A stretch of 64,000 nucleotides of DNA. Source: Synechococcus sp. CB0101. GTDB taxonomy: Bacteria > Cyanobacteriota > Cyanobacteriia > PCC-6307 > Cyanobiaceae. The stretch's first letter is position 1. Every line of letters begins with the position of its first letter. Below the pieces are notes generated by a model, which was given only the letters and a program-made list of their open reading frames with translations, was not told the origin of the DNA and searched no databases. A program made the translations under genes and the position numbers. Shown here in pieces: positions 33,266 through 41,894 of the stretch. The stretch covers positions 837,860-901,859 of the forward strand of contig NZ_CP039373.1 in the NCBI RefSeq assembly GCF_000179235.2, written 5' to 3'.

Positions 33266-34722
33266 CGCTGAGCTGGAGCAGCCCTGATGCGCTGCTGACC
33301 ACCTGGTTGCTGGTCCCCTACCTGGCTGCCTTTCTGGCGGTGCTCCTGCCCTCGCTCAGCCATGGCTTGGTGCTGCTGTGCTGCAGTGCCACAGCCCTGG
33401 TGGGAGCCGAAGCCCTGCTCACGGAATCCGCCAGGCCCCTGCAACTGATTGGCGAGTTCGGCGTGCAGCTGAGCCTGGAGCCGCTGGCGGGTTGGTTTGT
33501 GCTGCTCAATGGCCTGGTGTGCCTGGCGGTGTGGAACGAAGCGCGGCGGCAGGGATGGGATCGAACGGGCTGGATGTTGCTGCTGGTGCTGCTGGGCTCC
33601 CTCAACACGAGCTTTCTCACCACCGATCTGATCAGCCTCTACGTGAGCCTTGAGGTGGTGGGAATCGCCGCGTTTCTGCTGATCTTGCAAGGCAAGAGCG
33701 CCAATGCTGGCTGGATCGCCCTGCGCTATCTGCTGGTGGGCAACACCGCGATGGGCCTTTACCTGATGGGCGCCGGACTGGTGTACGCCCAATCGGGCAG
33801 TTTTGCGTTCGATGCCCTGGCCAAACTCCTCCCCGGAGCTCCATTGGTGTTGGTGCTGGTGGGCCTGCTCACCAAAGCCGGGGTATTTCTCAATGGCCTA
33901 TGGCTGCCCCGTACCCACGCCGAGGCGCCGGCGGAGGTGTCGGCGCTGCTCTCCGGAGTGGTGGTGGGTGGCGGCGCCCTTCCATTGCTACGGCTCGAGC
34001 AGCTCAACAGCGCCATCGCTGAGTTGCTGATGCCCATTGGCCTGGCCAGTGCTGCGCTCGGCCTGATCTATGCACTGGGAGTGGGAGATGCCAAACGCCT
34101 CCTGGCCTGGAGCACCTTGGGCCAGATGGGCCTGGTGCTGCTCTCGCCGGCCGCCGGTGGTTTGCTGGCCTTCAGCCACGGCCTGGCCAAAAGCAGCCTG
34201 TTCCTCACCGCAAGGCAGTGGCCCACACGTTCGCTGCAGAGCTGGCGACAGCAACCGCTGCCGTGGCCTCTGCTGCTCACCCTGGGGGCTGGCGCGTTCT
34301 CCATCGCTGGGCTAGCCCCCCTCTTGGGTTACGCCGCCAAAAAACAACTGGAGGGAGCCGTCTCGCCAACGCTTGCGGCCGCGATCACGGTTCTATCCGT
34401 GGGCAGCGTGGCGGTGTACTGCCGTCTCTGCCGGGCACCGCTGCTCTCGCAGGGTTCAAGCACCAGCGGGCTCTGGGGCTCCTGGATGCTGTTGCTTCCG
34501 CTGCTGGTGGGCGGTGCCCTGCAGCTCCGCTCCCTCAACAGCGGCTGGCTTGTGAGCTTGCTGTTGCTGGGATTGGGCCTGGCACTCGATCAACTACTCG
34601 AGCCGCTGCGGCAGCCGGCCGCGCGGGCGCTGCCCTCCCTCGATCGCTTGCCTGATCTGGTGGGGGGTCTGGGCCTGGTGGGCGCTGGCCTGCTGCTGTC
34701 GATCGGAAGGGAGCTGAGCTGA
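33262..34722 (+). CDS. mrpD: Mrp-type antiporter subunit D (NuoN/NdhD-like proton-translocating)
   Basis: A 486-residue NuoN/NdhD-family subunit with 14 or so helices. Key proton-channel residues are visible: the acidic residue in LYVSLEVVGIAAFLL, the lysine in VGLLTKAGVFLNGLWLP, and the HGLAKS histidine-lysine pair. It is the only large antiporter-like subunit in this operon; most Mrp systems have two (A and D) and many cyanobacterial ones have two D-like copies. Overlaps of four bases before and one base after indicate translational coupling. Confidence 0.9.
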   Translation: MTLSWSSPDALLTTWLLVPYLAAFLAVLLPSLSHGLVLLCCSATALVGAEALLTESARPLQLIGEFGVQLSLEPLAGWFVLLNGLVCLAVWNEARRQGWDRTGWMLLLVLLGSLNTSFLTTDLISLYVSLEVVGIAAFLLILQGKSANAGWIALRYLLVGNTAMGLYLMGAGLVYAQSGSFAFDALAKLLPGAPLVLVLVGLLTKAGVFLNGLWLPRTHAEAPAEVSALLSGVVVGGGALPLLRLEQLNSAIAELLMPIGLASAALGLIYALGVGDAKRLLAWSTLGQMGLVLLSPAAGGLLAFSHGLAKSSLFLTARQWPTRSLQSWRQQPLPWPLLLTLGAGAFSIAGLAPLLGYAAKKQLEGAVSPTLAAAITVLSVGSVAVYCRLCRAPLLSQGSSTSGLWGSWMLLLPLLVGGALQLRSLNSGWLVSLLLLGLGLALDQLLEPLRQPAARALPSLDRLPDLVGGLGLVGAGLLLSIGRELS

Positions 34723-35141
34723 TGGCGTTTTTGTTGAGCTGTGCATTTCGGCTGCTGCTCTGGGCCTTGCTCACCGCCGATCTGAGTGCCATGAACCTGG
34801 CGATCGGCCTGGCGATCGCTTTGGTGCTGCCCCACGCGCGGGGTCCCCAACATCCGCTGAAACCCACCCTGAAGGCCCTGCTTCGCAGCTTGATCGCCGT
34901 GCCGCTGGCCTATGGCGAAGCGCTTGCGCTGATCAGCTGCGGCGATCGAGAGGAGGAGCGCTGGATCGAGCGGCCCGCCGGCGATCCCCGCCATCGGCTG
35001 CTCATTTTTCTCGAGGTGTTCGCCATCACACTCACACCGTTCACGATCGTGCTCGGCCTCAGCACAGGCGAAAGCGGCCCGTCGTACAGGATTCACCAAC
35101 TGCGCCCTCAACGCCGCCCATCCCGGGAGGTGCAGCCATGA
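34722..35141 (+). CDS. mrpE: Mrp-type antiporter subunit E
   Basis: A 139-residue subunit with two or three N-terminal helices (FLLSCAFRLLLWALLTADLSAMNLAIG) and a soluble C-terminal half. The conserved ending ITLTPFTIVLGLS is the MrpE 'LTPGT'-type motif. It is encoded between D and F with one- and four-base overlaps. Confidence 0.87.
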   Translation: MAFLLSCAFRLLLWALLTADLSAMNLAIGLAIALVLPHARGPQHPLKPTLKALLRSLIAVPLAYGEALALISCGDREEERWIERPAGDPRHRLLIFLEVFAITLTPFTIVLGLSTGESGPSYRIHQLRPQRRPSREVQP

Positions 35142-35386
35142 CCTTGTTGCTCTGGGGCATGGTGCTGGCCCTGTTGATTCCGATCGCCGTGGTCTGCCGC
35201 CCCTGCAGCGTGTGGGACCGGATGGCCGCTTTCGGCAGCATCGCCTCCAAGGTGGCGCTGATCACGATGGTGGTGGCCGTGCTGCGCGGCGATTGGATGC
35301 TCGGCCTGGTGGGTGCGATCAGCCTCAGCGCCGGCAATGCCGGCATGTTGCTGTTGGCCAACCTGCTGCGGGAGGTGGAGTCGTGA
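35138..35386 (+). CDS. mrpF: Mrp-type antiporter subunit F
   Basis: An 82-residue subunit with three helices. VCRPCSVWDRMAAFGSIASK carries the conserved D-R-x-x-A/L pattern of MrpF, followed by ITMVVAVLRGDWMLG. A GGGAGG ribosome site lies upstream even though the gene overlaps mrpE by four bases. Confidence 0.87.
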   Translation: MTLLLWGMVLALLIPIAVVCRPCSVWDRMAAFGSIASKVALITMVVAVLRGDWMLGLVGAISLSAGNAGMLLLANLLREVES

Positions 35387-35649
35387 GCCTGCTGTTGCTG
35401 GGCGCAGGCCTGATGTTGTGGTTCTGGGGCACCTGGCCGCTGCTGGAGCAGCGCAGCTATCTGAGCAAGCTGCACAAGCTCTCGGTGTCCGACACCCTGG
35501 GCTCGGGCCTGATGCTGCTGGGGCTGCTGCTGCGCATTCCCGCCCAATGGCCCCTACTGGCGCTGGCGCTGCTGGGCCTGGTGGTGTGGAACACGATCTT
35601 TGGCTACGTGCTGGCCCGCTGCTCTCAGCCAGGGGAGCTCAAGCGATGA
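35383..35649 (+). CDS. mrpG: Mrp-type antiporter subunit G
   Basis: An 88-residue subunit starting with GTG within the mrpF stop overlap. The conserved LHKLSVSDTLGSGLMLLGLLL segment and the preceding hydrophobic helix (LLLLGAGLMLWFWGTWPLL) match MrpG. It overlaps the DUF4040 gene by four bases. Confidence 0.87.
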   Translation: MSLLLLGAGLMLWFWGTWPLLEQRSYLSKLHKLSVSDTLGSGLMLLGLLLRIPAQWPLLALALLGLVVWNTIFGYVLARCSQPGELKR

Positions 35650-36146
35650 ATCCTCCCCTCAGCCTGAGCGGCGAACTCGATCTACTGGTGCCGATCACCG
35701 CACTGCTGCCGATCACCGCACTGCTGCTGGTCAGCCAGAGCAACCCCTACCAAACCCTGGTGCTACGCGGGATTCTGGGCTCGGTCGCCACCCTGCTCTA
35801 CGCCCTGTTGGGCGCTCCGGACGTGGCCCTCACCGAGGCCCTGGTGGGCACGCTGCTCTCCACCACGCTCTACGCCGTTGCCCTGCGCTCCTCGATGGCC
35901 CTGCGGCTGGAGGACCGTCGATCAGCCCCCAACCCCAACCAAGATCTTCAGCTCAGTGCCTGGATTGCCCCCTTGCATCTGCGCCTGCGCTGGCAGTCGG
36001 GCGAGAACCATGGCTGGCTGAACGACAACGGCGAACTGGTGTTGCTGCAAGCCCCCCTCTACCGGAAGCTGCAGGCGAGCCAGGGCTACGGCCAGTGGTG
36101 TGCCAGCGGTGGGGTCCTGCAACTCGCAGCGGAGGCCCAGCCATGA
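35646..36146 (+). CDS. DUF4040 (MrpA C-terminal/MbhD-like) subunit of the Mrp antiporter
   Basis: A 166-residue protein. Residues 15-85 are hydrophobic and contain LGAPDVALTEALVGTLLSTTLY, the DUF4040 signature normally found in the C-terminal part of the large subunit MrpA. The remaining 80 residues are soluble and not recognised. The gene therefore represents only the small C-terminal module of MrpA, with the NuoL-like part missing in this operon. Overlaps of four bases on both sides. Confidence 0.85.
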   Translation: MNPPLSLSGELDLLVPITALLPITALLLVSQSNPYQTLVLRGILGSVATLLYALLGAPDVALTEALVGTLLSTTLYAVALRSSMALRLEDRRSAPNPNQDLQLSAWIAPLHLRLRWQSGENHGWLNDNGELVLLQAPLYRKLQASQGYGQWCASGGVLQLAAEAQP

Positions 36147-36802
36147 CCTGGCTCTATCTACTGTCGGCCATCGCCCTGTTTCTGGCGCCGCTGGCCAGCG
36201 CCCTACCCAACAGCAGCGAGCTGAGCCCGCTGATCACCGCACTGACCGAACAAACCCAGGTTCCCAACCTGGTGTCGGGCGTGATCCTGCACACCCGCCT
36301 GTTTGACACGGTGGCCGAGGTGGTGGTGTTCACCCTGGCGGCCATCGGCGTGCGCCTGGTGCTGGCCGCCGATCCAGAGCGCAAACAGATCAGAGCCCTC
36401 GAAGACCCACCATCTCAGGTGCTCTGTGAACTGGGCTCCACCATTGCCGCGCTGGTGGCCGTGGAACTGGCCCTGCGGGGCCATCTCACGCCCGGTGGTG
36501 GCTTTGCGGCAGGAGTAGCCGGCGGATCAGGCATCGGCCTGCTGTTGATCAGTGGCGGCGCTGATCGGAGCGAGCGGCTCTACAAGCAGTACCGCGCCGA
36601 TCTCTGGGAGAAGGCGGCCGTGGTGGGCTTCCTGGTGATGGCGCTGATCGCCCTGCTGGGCCTGGAACCCCCATCTGGCACCTACGGCAGCCTGCTGAGC
36701 GGGGGCTGGATTCCAGTGCTCAACCTGCTGGTGGCCCTCAAGGTGACCCTCGGCTCCTGGGCGATGGTGCAGCGCCTGGTGCGCCATCGCGGCCTGCTCT
36801 AA
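36143..36802 (+). CDS. mrpB: Mrp-type antiporter subunit B
   Basis: A 219-residue membrane subunit. The region GVILHTRLFDTVAEVVVFTLAAIG is an MbhE-like segment, and LRGHLTPGGGFAAGVAGG is the MnhB signature GH-x-x-PGGGF, so the gene is effectively a fusion of an MbhE-type helix pair with MnhB. It ends the operon, 82 bases before bicA, and could be transcribed into it since no terminator is seen between. Confidence 0.9.
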   Translation: MTWLYLLSAIALFLAPLASALPNSSELSPLITALTEQTQVPNLVSGVILHTRLFDTVAEVVVFTLAAIGVRLVLAADPERKQIRALEDPPSQVLCELGSTIAALVAVELALRGHLTPGGGFAAGVAGGSGIGLLLISGGADRSERLYKQYRADLWEKAAVVGFLVMALIALLGLEPPSGTYGSLLSGGWIPVLNLLVALKVTLGSWAMVQRLVRHRGLL

Positions 36803-36811
36803 CCAACCAGC

Positions 36812-36825
36812 GCCGTAACGGCAGA
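36812..36825 (+). promoter_or_regulatory. GCCGTAACGGCAGA element before bicA
   Basis: This 14-base string, which contains the small inverted repeat GCCG-TAA-CGGC, lies just after the mrpB stop and 59 bases before the bicA ATG. A 13-of-14 match (GCCATAACGGCAGA) lies at 53246-53259, between sbtB and csoS1. Function is unknown; it is recorded because both copies precede carbon-concentration genes. Confidence 0.35.
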
Positions 36826-36884
36826 ACCTCACCCACATCCCGCGCACACCCCCTAAGGTTCCGCGCCAACCCTGTTCTGTTGCG

Positions 36885-38570
36885 ATGACCTCCGCCTCGG
36901 CCCCCCCCGGGCGCTCACCGCTACGGCTGCTGAATCACATCAGCACCAACAACATCAAGGGCGATCTGTTCGGCGGCGTCACCGCCGCTGTGATTGCCCT
37001 GCCGATGGCCCTGGCCTTCGGTGTGGCCTCCGGTGCTGGCGCTGCCTCGGGTCTATGGGGCGCTGTGCTGGTGGGCCTATTCGCTGCCCTGTTCGGCGGC
37101 ACGCCCACGCTGATTTCGGAGCCCACCGGTCCGATGACCGTGGTGATGACGGCGGTGATCGCCAGCCTCACAGCCGGCGATCCTGAGAACGGCCTGGCCA
37201 TGGCCTTCACCGTGGTGATGCTGGCGGGTGTGTTCCAGATCGCCTTCGGCTTCTTGAAGCTGGGCCGCTACATCACCCAGATGCCCTACACGGTGATCTC
37301 GGGCTTCATGAGCGGGATTGGCTTCATCCTGATCATTCTTCAGCTCGGCCCCTTCCTGGGTCAGGCCATCCCCAAAGGGGGTGTGATGGGCACCCTGCAG
37401 GCCCTCCCTCAGCTGATCGCCAACGCCCGTCCCGCTGAGGTGGTGCTGGCGGTGATCACCCTGGCAATCCTCTGGCTCACTCCGTCCAAGCTGAAGAAGA
37501 TCGCCCCCCCCCAGCTGATCGCGCTGGTGATCGGCACGATCCTCTCGCTCACACTGCTGAGCGGTGGCGGCGAAGAGATCCGCCGCATTGGTGAGATCGC
37601 CTCGGGCTTCCCCCAGCTGCGCACCCCCTATTTCGACCTACCGCATCTGAGCAAGATGCTCATCGACGCAGCGGTGCTGGGCATGCTCGGCTGCATCGAC
37701 GCCCTGCTCACCGCGGTGATCGCCGACAGCATCACCCGCACTGAGCACAACTCCAACAAAGAACTGATCGGCCAGGGCCTGGGCAACTTGGTGTCGGGCC
37801 TGTTTGGTGGCTTGCCTGGCGCCGGCGCCACCATGGGCACGGTGGTGAACATCCAATCGGGCGGACGCAGTGCCCTCTCGGGCATCAGCCGCGCCGTGAT
37901 CTTGATGGTGGTGATCCTCGCCCTCACCGGCGTGGCTGCTCAAATTCCCCAAGCCGTGCTGGCCGGCATCGCCTTGAAGGTGGGTGTCGACATCGTGGAT
38001 TGGGGCTTCATCAAGCGCGCCCACCGCATCTCGATCAGCGGCGCGCTGATCATGTATCTGGTGATCGCCCTCACCGTGCTGGTGGATCTGATCGCCGCCG
38101 TGGGCATCGGCGTGTTCATCGCCAACATCCTCACCATCGACAAGATGAGTGAGCTGCAAAGCAAGAGCGTGAAGTCGGTGAGCACCGGCGATGGCGATCT
38201 CGACATCAGTGATGACGAGCGCCGCCTGCTCGATCAGGGCCGCGGCCAGGTGCTGCTGTTCCAGCTCAACGGCGCGATGATCTTCGGAGTGGCCAAAGCG
38301 ATCGGCCGCGAGCACAACGCCATTGGCGAGTGCAAAGCCGTGGTGTTTGATCTCACCGAGGTTTCGCACCTGGGCGTGACCGCAGCTTTGGCGGTGGAAA
38401 ACGCCGTGGAAGAAGCGATCGAAAAAGGCCGCGAGGTGTTTGTGGTGGGCGCCACGGGCACCACCCAACGACGACTCGAAAAACTCGGCCTCTACAAAAA
38501 GCTGCCGAGCGAGCGCACCAGCATCGGCCGCAGCGAGGCCCTGCAGAAGGCCGTGGCGGGCTTGGCCTGA
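36885..38570 (+). CDS. bicA: Na+-dependent bicarbonate transporter BicA (SulP family)
   Basis: A 561-residue SulP carrier that closely follows BicA of Synechococcus PCC 7002 as I remember it: GDLFGGVTAAVIALPMALAFGV, LFGGTPTLISEPTGPMTVVM, ISGFMSGIGFILI, and RTEHNSNKELIGQGLGNL. Residues 1-420 are the membrane domain (14 helices expected). Residues about 440-550 form a cytosolic STAS domain (LFQLNGAMIFGVAKAI). BicA gives high-flux, low-affinity bicarbonate uptake driven by Na+. It directly follows the Mrp operon, which can export the Na+ it brings in. A terminator follows. Confidence 0.95.
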   Translation: MTSASAPPGRSPLRLLNHISTNNIKGDLFGGVTAAVIALPMALAFGVASGAGAASGLWGAVLVGLFAALFGGTPTLISEPTGPMTVVMTAVIASLTAGDPENGLAMAFTVVMLAGVFQIAFGFLKLGRYITQMPYTVISGFMSGIGFILIILQLGPFLGQAIPKGGVMGTLQALPQLIANARPAEVVLAVITLAILWLTPSKLKKIAPPQLIALVIGTILSLTLLSGGGEEIRRIGEIASGFPQLRTPYFDLPHLSKMLIDAAVLGMLGCIDALLTAVIADSITRTEHNSNKELIGQGLGNLVSGLFGGLPGAGATMGTVVNIQSGGRSALSGISRAVILMVVILALTGVAAQIPQAVLAGIALKVGVDIVDWGFIKRAHRISISGALIMYLVIALTVLVDLIAAVGIGVFIANILTIDKMSELQSKSVKSVSTGDGDLDISDDERRLLDQGRGQVLLFQLNGAMIFGVAKAIGREHNAIGECKAVVFDLTEVSHLGVTAALAVENAVEEAIEKGREVFVVGATGTTQRRLEKLGLYKKLPSERTSIGRSEALQKAVAGLA

Positions 38571-38589
38571 GGTCCGGCCATCTCCCCCA

Positions 38590-38618
38590 GGGCATCCAGA
38601 GCATGGATGCCCTTTTTT
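38590..38618 (+). terminator. Rho-independent terminator after bicA
   Basis: GGGCATCC (38590-38597) pairs with GGATGCCC (38605-38612) around a seven-base loop, followed by six T residues. It separates bicA from the psiE-like gene and argues against the longer in-frame start of that gene. Confidence 0.93.
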
Positions 38619-38644
38619 CATGCGTTGTTTGTATTCCCCAGCCG

Positions 38645-39094
38645 ATGAAGCTCTTCGACGACAAGCAGTTTCTCTCCGCCATTCACAGCTACGAGCGCCA
38701 GCTGGCCAAGCTGCTGGCGCTGCTCTTGGCGGCGGTGGTGGGGTTTGCCGCGCTGGAGCTCCTGGTGGAAACCGGCGTGGGGCTGGTGCAACGAGAAACC
38801 AATTGGTTTGACGGCAGCTTGATCAAGTTGCTGGATCGTCTGCTGCTGATCTTCATCGCGCTTGAAGTGCTCCAGAACGTGACCGCCTACCTGCGCGATC
38901 AGGTGGTGCAAATTGAGCTGGTGCTGCTGACAGCGCTCACGGCGGTGGCACGAAAGGTGATCGTGCTGCCCCCAGGCACGGAAAACAAACCGGCCCTGAT
39001 GGCCGGCTTCGGCGTGATCGTGGTGGGATTAGCCGCGGCCTATTGGCTGGTGCGCTGGGCGCGCCGTGATGACAAGCCTGCCCAGGCCTCCTAA
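38645..39094 (+). CDS. PsiE-like phosphate-starvation-inducible family membrane protein
   Basis: A 149-residue protein with four predicted helices (LALLLAAVVGFAALELLVE, LIKLLDRLLLIFIALEVLQN, IELVLLTALTAVARKVIVL and FGVIVVGLAAAYWLV). The LDRLLLIFIALEVLQNVTAYLR and LLTALTAVARKVI patterns match the PsiE family, whose role is unknown even in E. coli. ATG 38645 lies after the bicA terminator. No phosphate-control box was recognised. Confidence 0.8.
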   Translation: MKLFDDKQFLSAIHSYERQLAKLLALLLAAVVGFAALELLVETGVGLVQRETNWFDGSLIKLLDRLLLIFIALEVLQNVTAYLRDQVVQIELVLLTALTAVARKVIVLPPGTENKPALMAGFGVIVVGLAAAYWLVRWARRDDKPAQAS

Positions 39095-39142
39095 CCCTGC
39101 AATCCATGGGGTTAATGAACAACAACGCCAAACGGATTAGGG

Positions 39143-39188
39143 TTGCGTTAAGCGTTTGAGCGCGGGAACCAGGCATCGCTTAGCGCAA
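39143..39188. other. Inverted repeat upstream of the sigma factor gene
   Basis: TTGCGTTAAGC (39143-39153) and GCTTAGCGCAA (39178-39188) pair at 10 of 11 positions across a 24-base spacer. It lies in the 240-base gap before the sigma factor ATG and could form an RNA stem in a long leader or bind a dimeric regulator. No T-run follows, so it is not a standard terminator for the upstream gene. Confidence 0.45.
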
Positions 39189-39334
39189 CTCCAGATCGCT
39201 CTGCTGGCAATTGGTCTCAAGAATTGATCAGCTGAACTGATCGAGGGGATTGCCGTTGCTGCATCCACACCGAAACCCACCCATCCCACCAGTGGGGCCT
39301 TTAACGTTTCGCGACCCCACAGACATCATTCCCG

Positions 39335-40306
39335 ATGCCTGCGCCACAGAAGCTCCGCAAAGGAGACTGCGACGCAATCAGCCGGCACTTGCGTGCCATT
39401 GGCCGTGTTCCGCTCCTCACCGCTGATGAGGAAATCAGCCTGGGCCGCGCCGTGCAAAACGGCCGCCTCCTGCTCGAAGCGGCCGAAGAACTCAAACTCC
39501 GCGCCGGCGGCGAGGCCCCCAGCCTGGAAGCCTGGGCCAGCAGCGTGAACCTGTCGCCGCGCCAACTGCAGCGCCAGCTGCGGTTGGCCGAACGGGCCAG
39601 TGAACAGATGGTGACGGCCAACCTGCGGCTGGTGGTGAGCCTGGCCCGCCGCATCAGCCACCGTCGCCTCGATCTGGACGACCTGATTCAAGAAGGCACC
39701 CTCGGCCTGATCCGCGCCGTGCAGCGCTTCGACCCCAGCCGTGGATACAAGTTCTCCACCTACGCCACCTGGTGGATCCGCGAAGGCATGGGCCGTGCTC
39801 TGCAGCAACAAAGCCGCACGATCCGTTTGCCCGCTCACATGCAAGACCGGCTGCAACGGCTGCGCCGCTGCCAAATGGAGCTGCGCCAGATGCTCGGCCG
39901 AGAGCCCAACCTCGAGGAGCTGGCCGAGGCCACCGAGCTCAAACCGCTCGACATCCGCGAGGCCCTGTTCCGCGCCCAGGAGCCCCTCAGCCTCGACAGC
40001 GGCCATGGCCCCGAGGACGACCTGCGGCTACTCGACACCCTGCGCTGCGGCGCCCAACTCCCCAGCGACCAGCTCACCGCCGCCCACCTGCAAACCGACC
40101 TGGTGGCGCTGCTCGATGAGCTTCCTGAGAAGGAGGCCGAGCTGCTGCGATTGCGCTACGGCATCGATCAACCCGCACCGATGAACCTCAGTGCGGTGGC
40201 TCGCCAGATGGGCCTCAGCCGCGACCAGGCTCGTGGCATGGAGCGGCGCGCCAATGCGGCGATCCGGCGCCTCTCCGATCGGGTGATCGACTACCTGGAG
40301 GCCTGA
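39335..40306 (+). CDS. RNA polymerase sigma factor, sigma-70 family (group 2-like)
   Basis: A 323-residue sigma factor. Region 1.2 is ISRHLRAIGRVPLLTADEEI, region 2 is ANLRLVVSLARR to GYKFSTYATWWIREGMGRAL (core binding and -10 recognition), region 3 is HMQDRLQRLRRCQMEL, and region 4 is LLRLRYGIDQ to GMERRANAAIRRL. The RpoD-like region 2.4 and absence of the large region 1.1 fit the type II alternative factors that picocyanobacteria carry in several copies. It is followed by bioA 10 bases later, so the two may be co-transcribed. Its regulon cannot be told from sequence. Confidence 0.93.
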   Translation: MPAPQKLRKGDCDAISRHLRAIGRVPLLTADEEISLGRAVQNGRLLLEAAEELKLRAGGEAPSLEAWASSVNLSPRQLQRQLRLAERASEQMVTANLRLVVSLARRISHRRLDLDDLIQEGTLGLIRAVQRFDPSRGYKFSTYATWWIREGMGRALQQQSRTIRLPAHMQDRLQRLRRCQMELRQMLGREPNLEELAEATELKPLDIREALFRAQEPLSLDSGHGPEDDLRLLDTLRCGAQLPSDQLTAAHLQTDLVALLDELPEKEAELLRLRYGIDQPAPMNLSAVARQMGLSRDQARGMERRANAAIRRLSDRVIDYLEA

Positions 40307-40316
40307 AGCACCCGCG

Positions 40317-41588
40317 ATGAGCTGGCACCCCCACCTCTGGCATCCCACCACCCAGGTGGCCACCAGCCCGGTTCCCCTGCAAGTGCGGAGCGCGCGCTGT
40401 TGCGTGCTCGAACTGCAGGACGGACGCCAGCTCATTGATGCCATCAGCAGCTGGTGGGTCACCCTTCACGGCCACGCCGAACCCTCGATCGCTGCAGCCA
40501 TCGGCCGGCAGGCCCTGCAGCTCGAGCAGGTGATCTTTGCCAACTTCAGCCACCAGCCGGCCGAGCAACTCGCCACGCGCCTGGCCGCCCTGACGGGCCT
40601 GGAGCGCTTGTTCTTCTCCGATAACGGCTCCACGGCGGTGGAGGTCGCCCTCAAGATCGCCTGGCAGTGGTGGCGCAACCAGGGCAGCGATCGTCGCCGG
40701 TTGATCGCCTTTGAAGGGGCCTATCACGGCGACACCTTTGGCGCCATGGCCCTGGGGGATCGCTCAGTATTCACCGCCCCCTACGACGACCTGCTGTTTG
40801 ATGTGGCCCGCATCAGCTGGCCGCACACCCACTGGGGTGACGAGAGCGTGGAGGTGAGGGAAGCCCAGGCCCTCGAACAGCTGGAGCAAGCCCTGGCCAT
40901 ACCCACCGCGGCCGTGATCCTGGAGCCCCTGATCCAGGGCGCCGCGGGAATGCACGTGGTGCGGCCGGCATTCCTGCGGGCAGTGCAGGAGCGGGTGCAG
41001 GCCCAGGGGGCTTTGCTGATCGCTGATGAGGTGATGACCGGCTTCGGGCGCACCGGTTCCCTGTTTGCCTGCCAGCGCGCTGGCCTCAAGCCCGATCTGA
41101 TGGCGCTCTCAAAAGGGCTCACGGGCGGCTTCCTGCCCATGGGGGTGACCATGGCCAGCGAGCGGCTCTATCGGGGGTTCATCAGTGAAACCCCGGCACA
41201 AACCTTTTTCCACGGCCACAGCTTCACTGCCAACCCCTTGGGATGCGCCGCTGCCTTGGCCAGCCTTGATCTGCTGCAGCACAATCCCGAGCGCTATCAA
41301 CAATTCGATGCGCGCCACACACCCTTACTGGAGGAGCTAGCCGACCATCCGCTGGTGAAACGGATCCGCTGCCAGGGCACGATGGCCGCCTTTGAACTCG
41401 ATTCCGGCAGCACGGGTTATCTCAACCCCATTGGCAAACAATTGCAGCGCCATTGCCTCGATCAAGGGGTGTACATCCGGCCGCTTGGCAATGTTGTGTA
41501 TCTGCTGCCGCCGCTCTCGATCAGCGAGGCGCAATTGCAGCAGTGCTATGCAGCGATCCAATCCGGCCTGAAAGCCCTTCAGGGCTGA
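40317..41588 (+). CDS. bioA: Adenosylmethionine-8-amino-7-oxononanoate aminotransferase
   Basis: A 423-residue PLP-dependent aminotransferase that makes 7,8-diaminopelargonate in biotin synthesis. The N-terminal WHPHLWHP, LIDAISSWWVTLHGHAEP, the YHGDTFGAMALGD substrate region, LIADEVMTGFGRTGSLFAC and the PLP lysine in LMALSKGLTGGFLPMGV are all BioA features. Length is normal. No other bio genes are adjacent. It starts with ATG right after the sigma factor gene. Confidence 0.96.
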   Translation: MSWHPHLWHPTTQVATSPVPLQVRSARCCVLELQDGRQLIDAISSWWVTLHGHAEPSIAAAIGRQALQLEQVIFANFSHQPAEQLATRLAALTGLERLFFSDNGSTAVEVALKIAWQWWRNQGSDRRRLIAFEGAYHGDTFGAMALGDRSVFTAPYDDLLFDVARISWPHTHWGDESVEVREAQALEQLEQALAIPTAAVILEPLIQGAAGMHVVRPAFLRAVQERVQAQGALLIADEVMTGFGRTGSLFACQRAGLKPDLMALSKGLTGGFLPMGVTMASERLYRGFISETPAQTFFHGHSFTANPLGCAAALASLDLLQHNPERYQQFDARHTPLLEELADHPLVKRIRCQGTMAAFELDSGSTGYLNPIGKQLQRHCLDQGVYIRPLGNVVYLLPPLSISEAQLQQCYAAIQSGLKALQG

Positions 41589-41652
41589 CACAAAGCCTTG
41601 ACGACGCCGCGCAATCCGATACAAAAGCCCCACGGACGCCTGCAATCTGGCC

Positions 41653-41892
41653 ATGCCTGACACCTTTGCCCTGTTGCTGGCCGCCGGCATCATTGGCACT
41701 TCGGTGGCCCTGGCCAGCGCCATCCTGTTCGATGAGGCCCGGGGACGCCGACGCACCATCGAGCACTACCGCAAATTGGAGCGCGAACGCATCCTGCGGG
41801 TGCGGCGCTTGCACAACCAAGTGCGCAAGCCCGGCAGTGGTCGCGGCAGCTGGGATCACTACCTCGACGGCAAAAATCAGCGGGCTGCCTGA
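41653..41892 (+). CDS. Small membrane-anchored hypothetical protein
   Basis: A 79-residue protein with one N-terminal helix (FALLLAAGIIGTSVALASAILF) and a strongly basic, helical cytosolic tail (ARGRRRTIEHYRKLERERILRVRRLHNQ). It is convergent with cupS, two bases apart. No family is recognised; the layout resembles small membrane-tethered nucleic-acid or lipid-binding proteins, but that is only descriptive. Confidence 0.6.
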   Translation: MPDTFALLLAAGIIGTSVALASAILFDEARGRRRTIEHYRKLERERILRVRRLHNQVRKPGSGRGSWDHYLDGKNQRAA

Positions 41893-41894
41893 GC

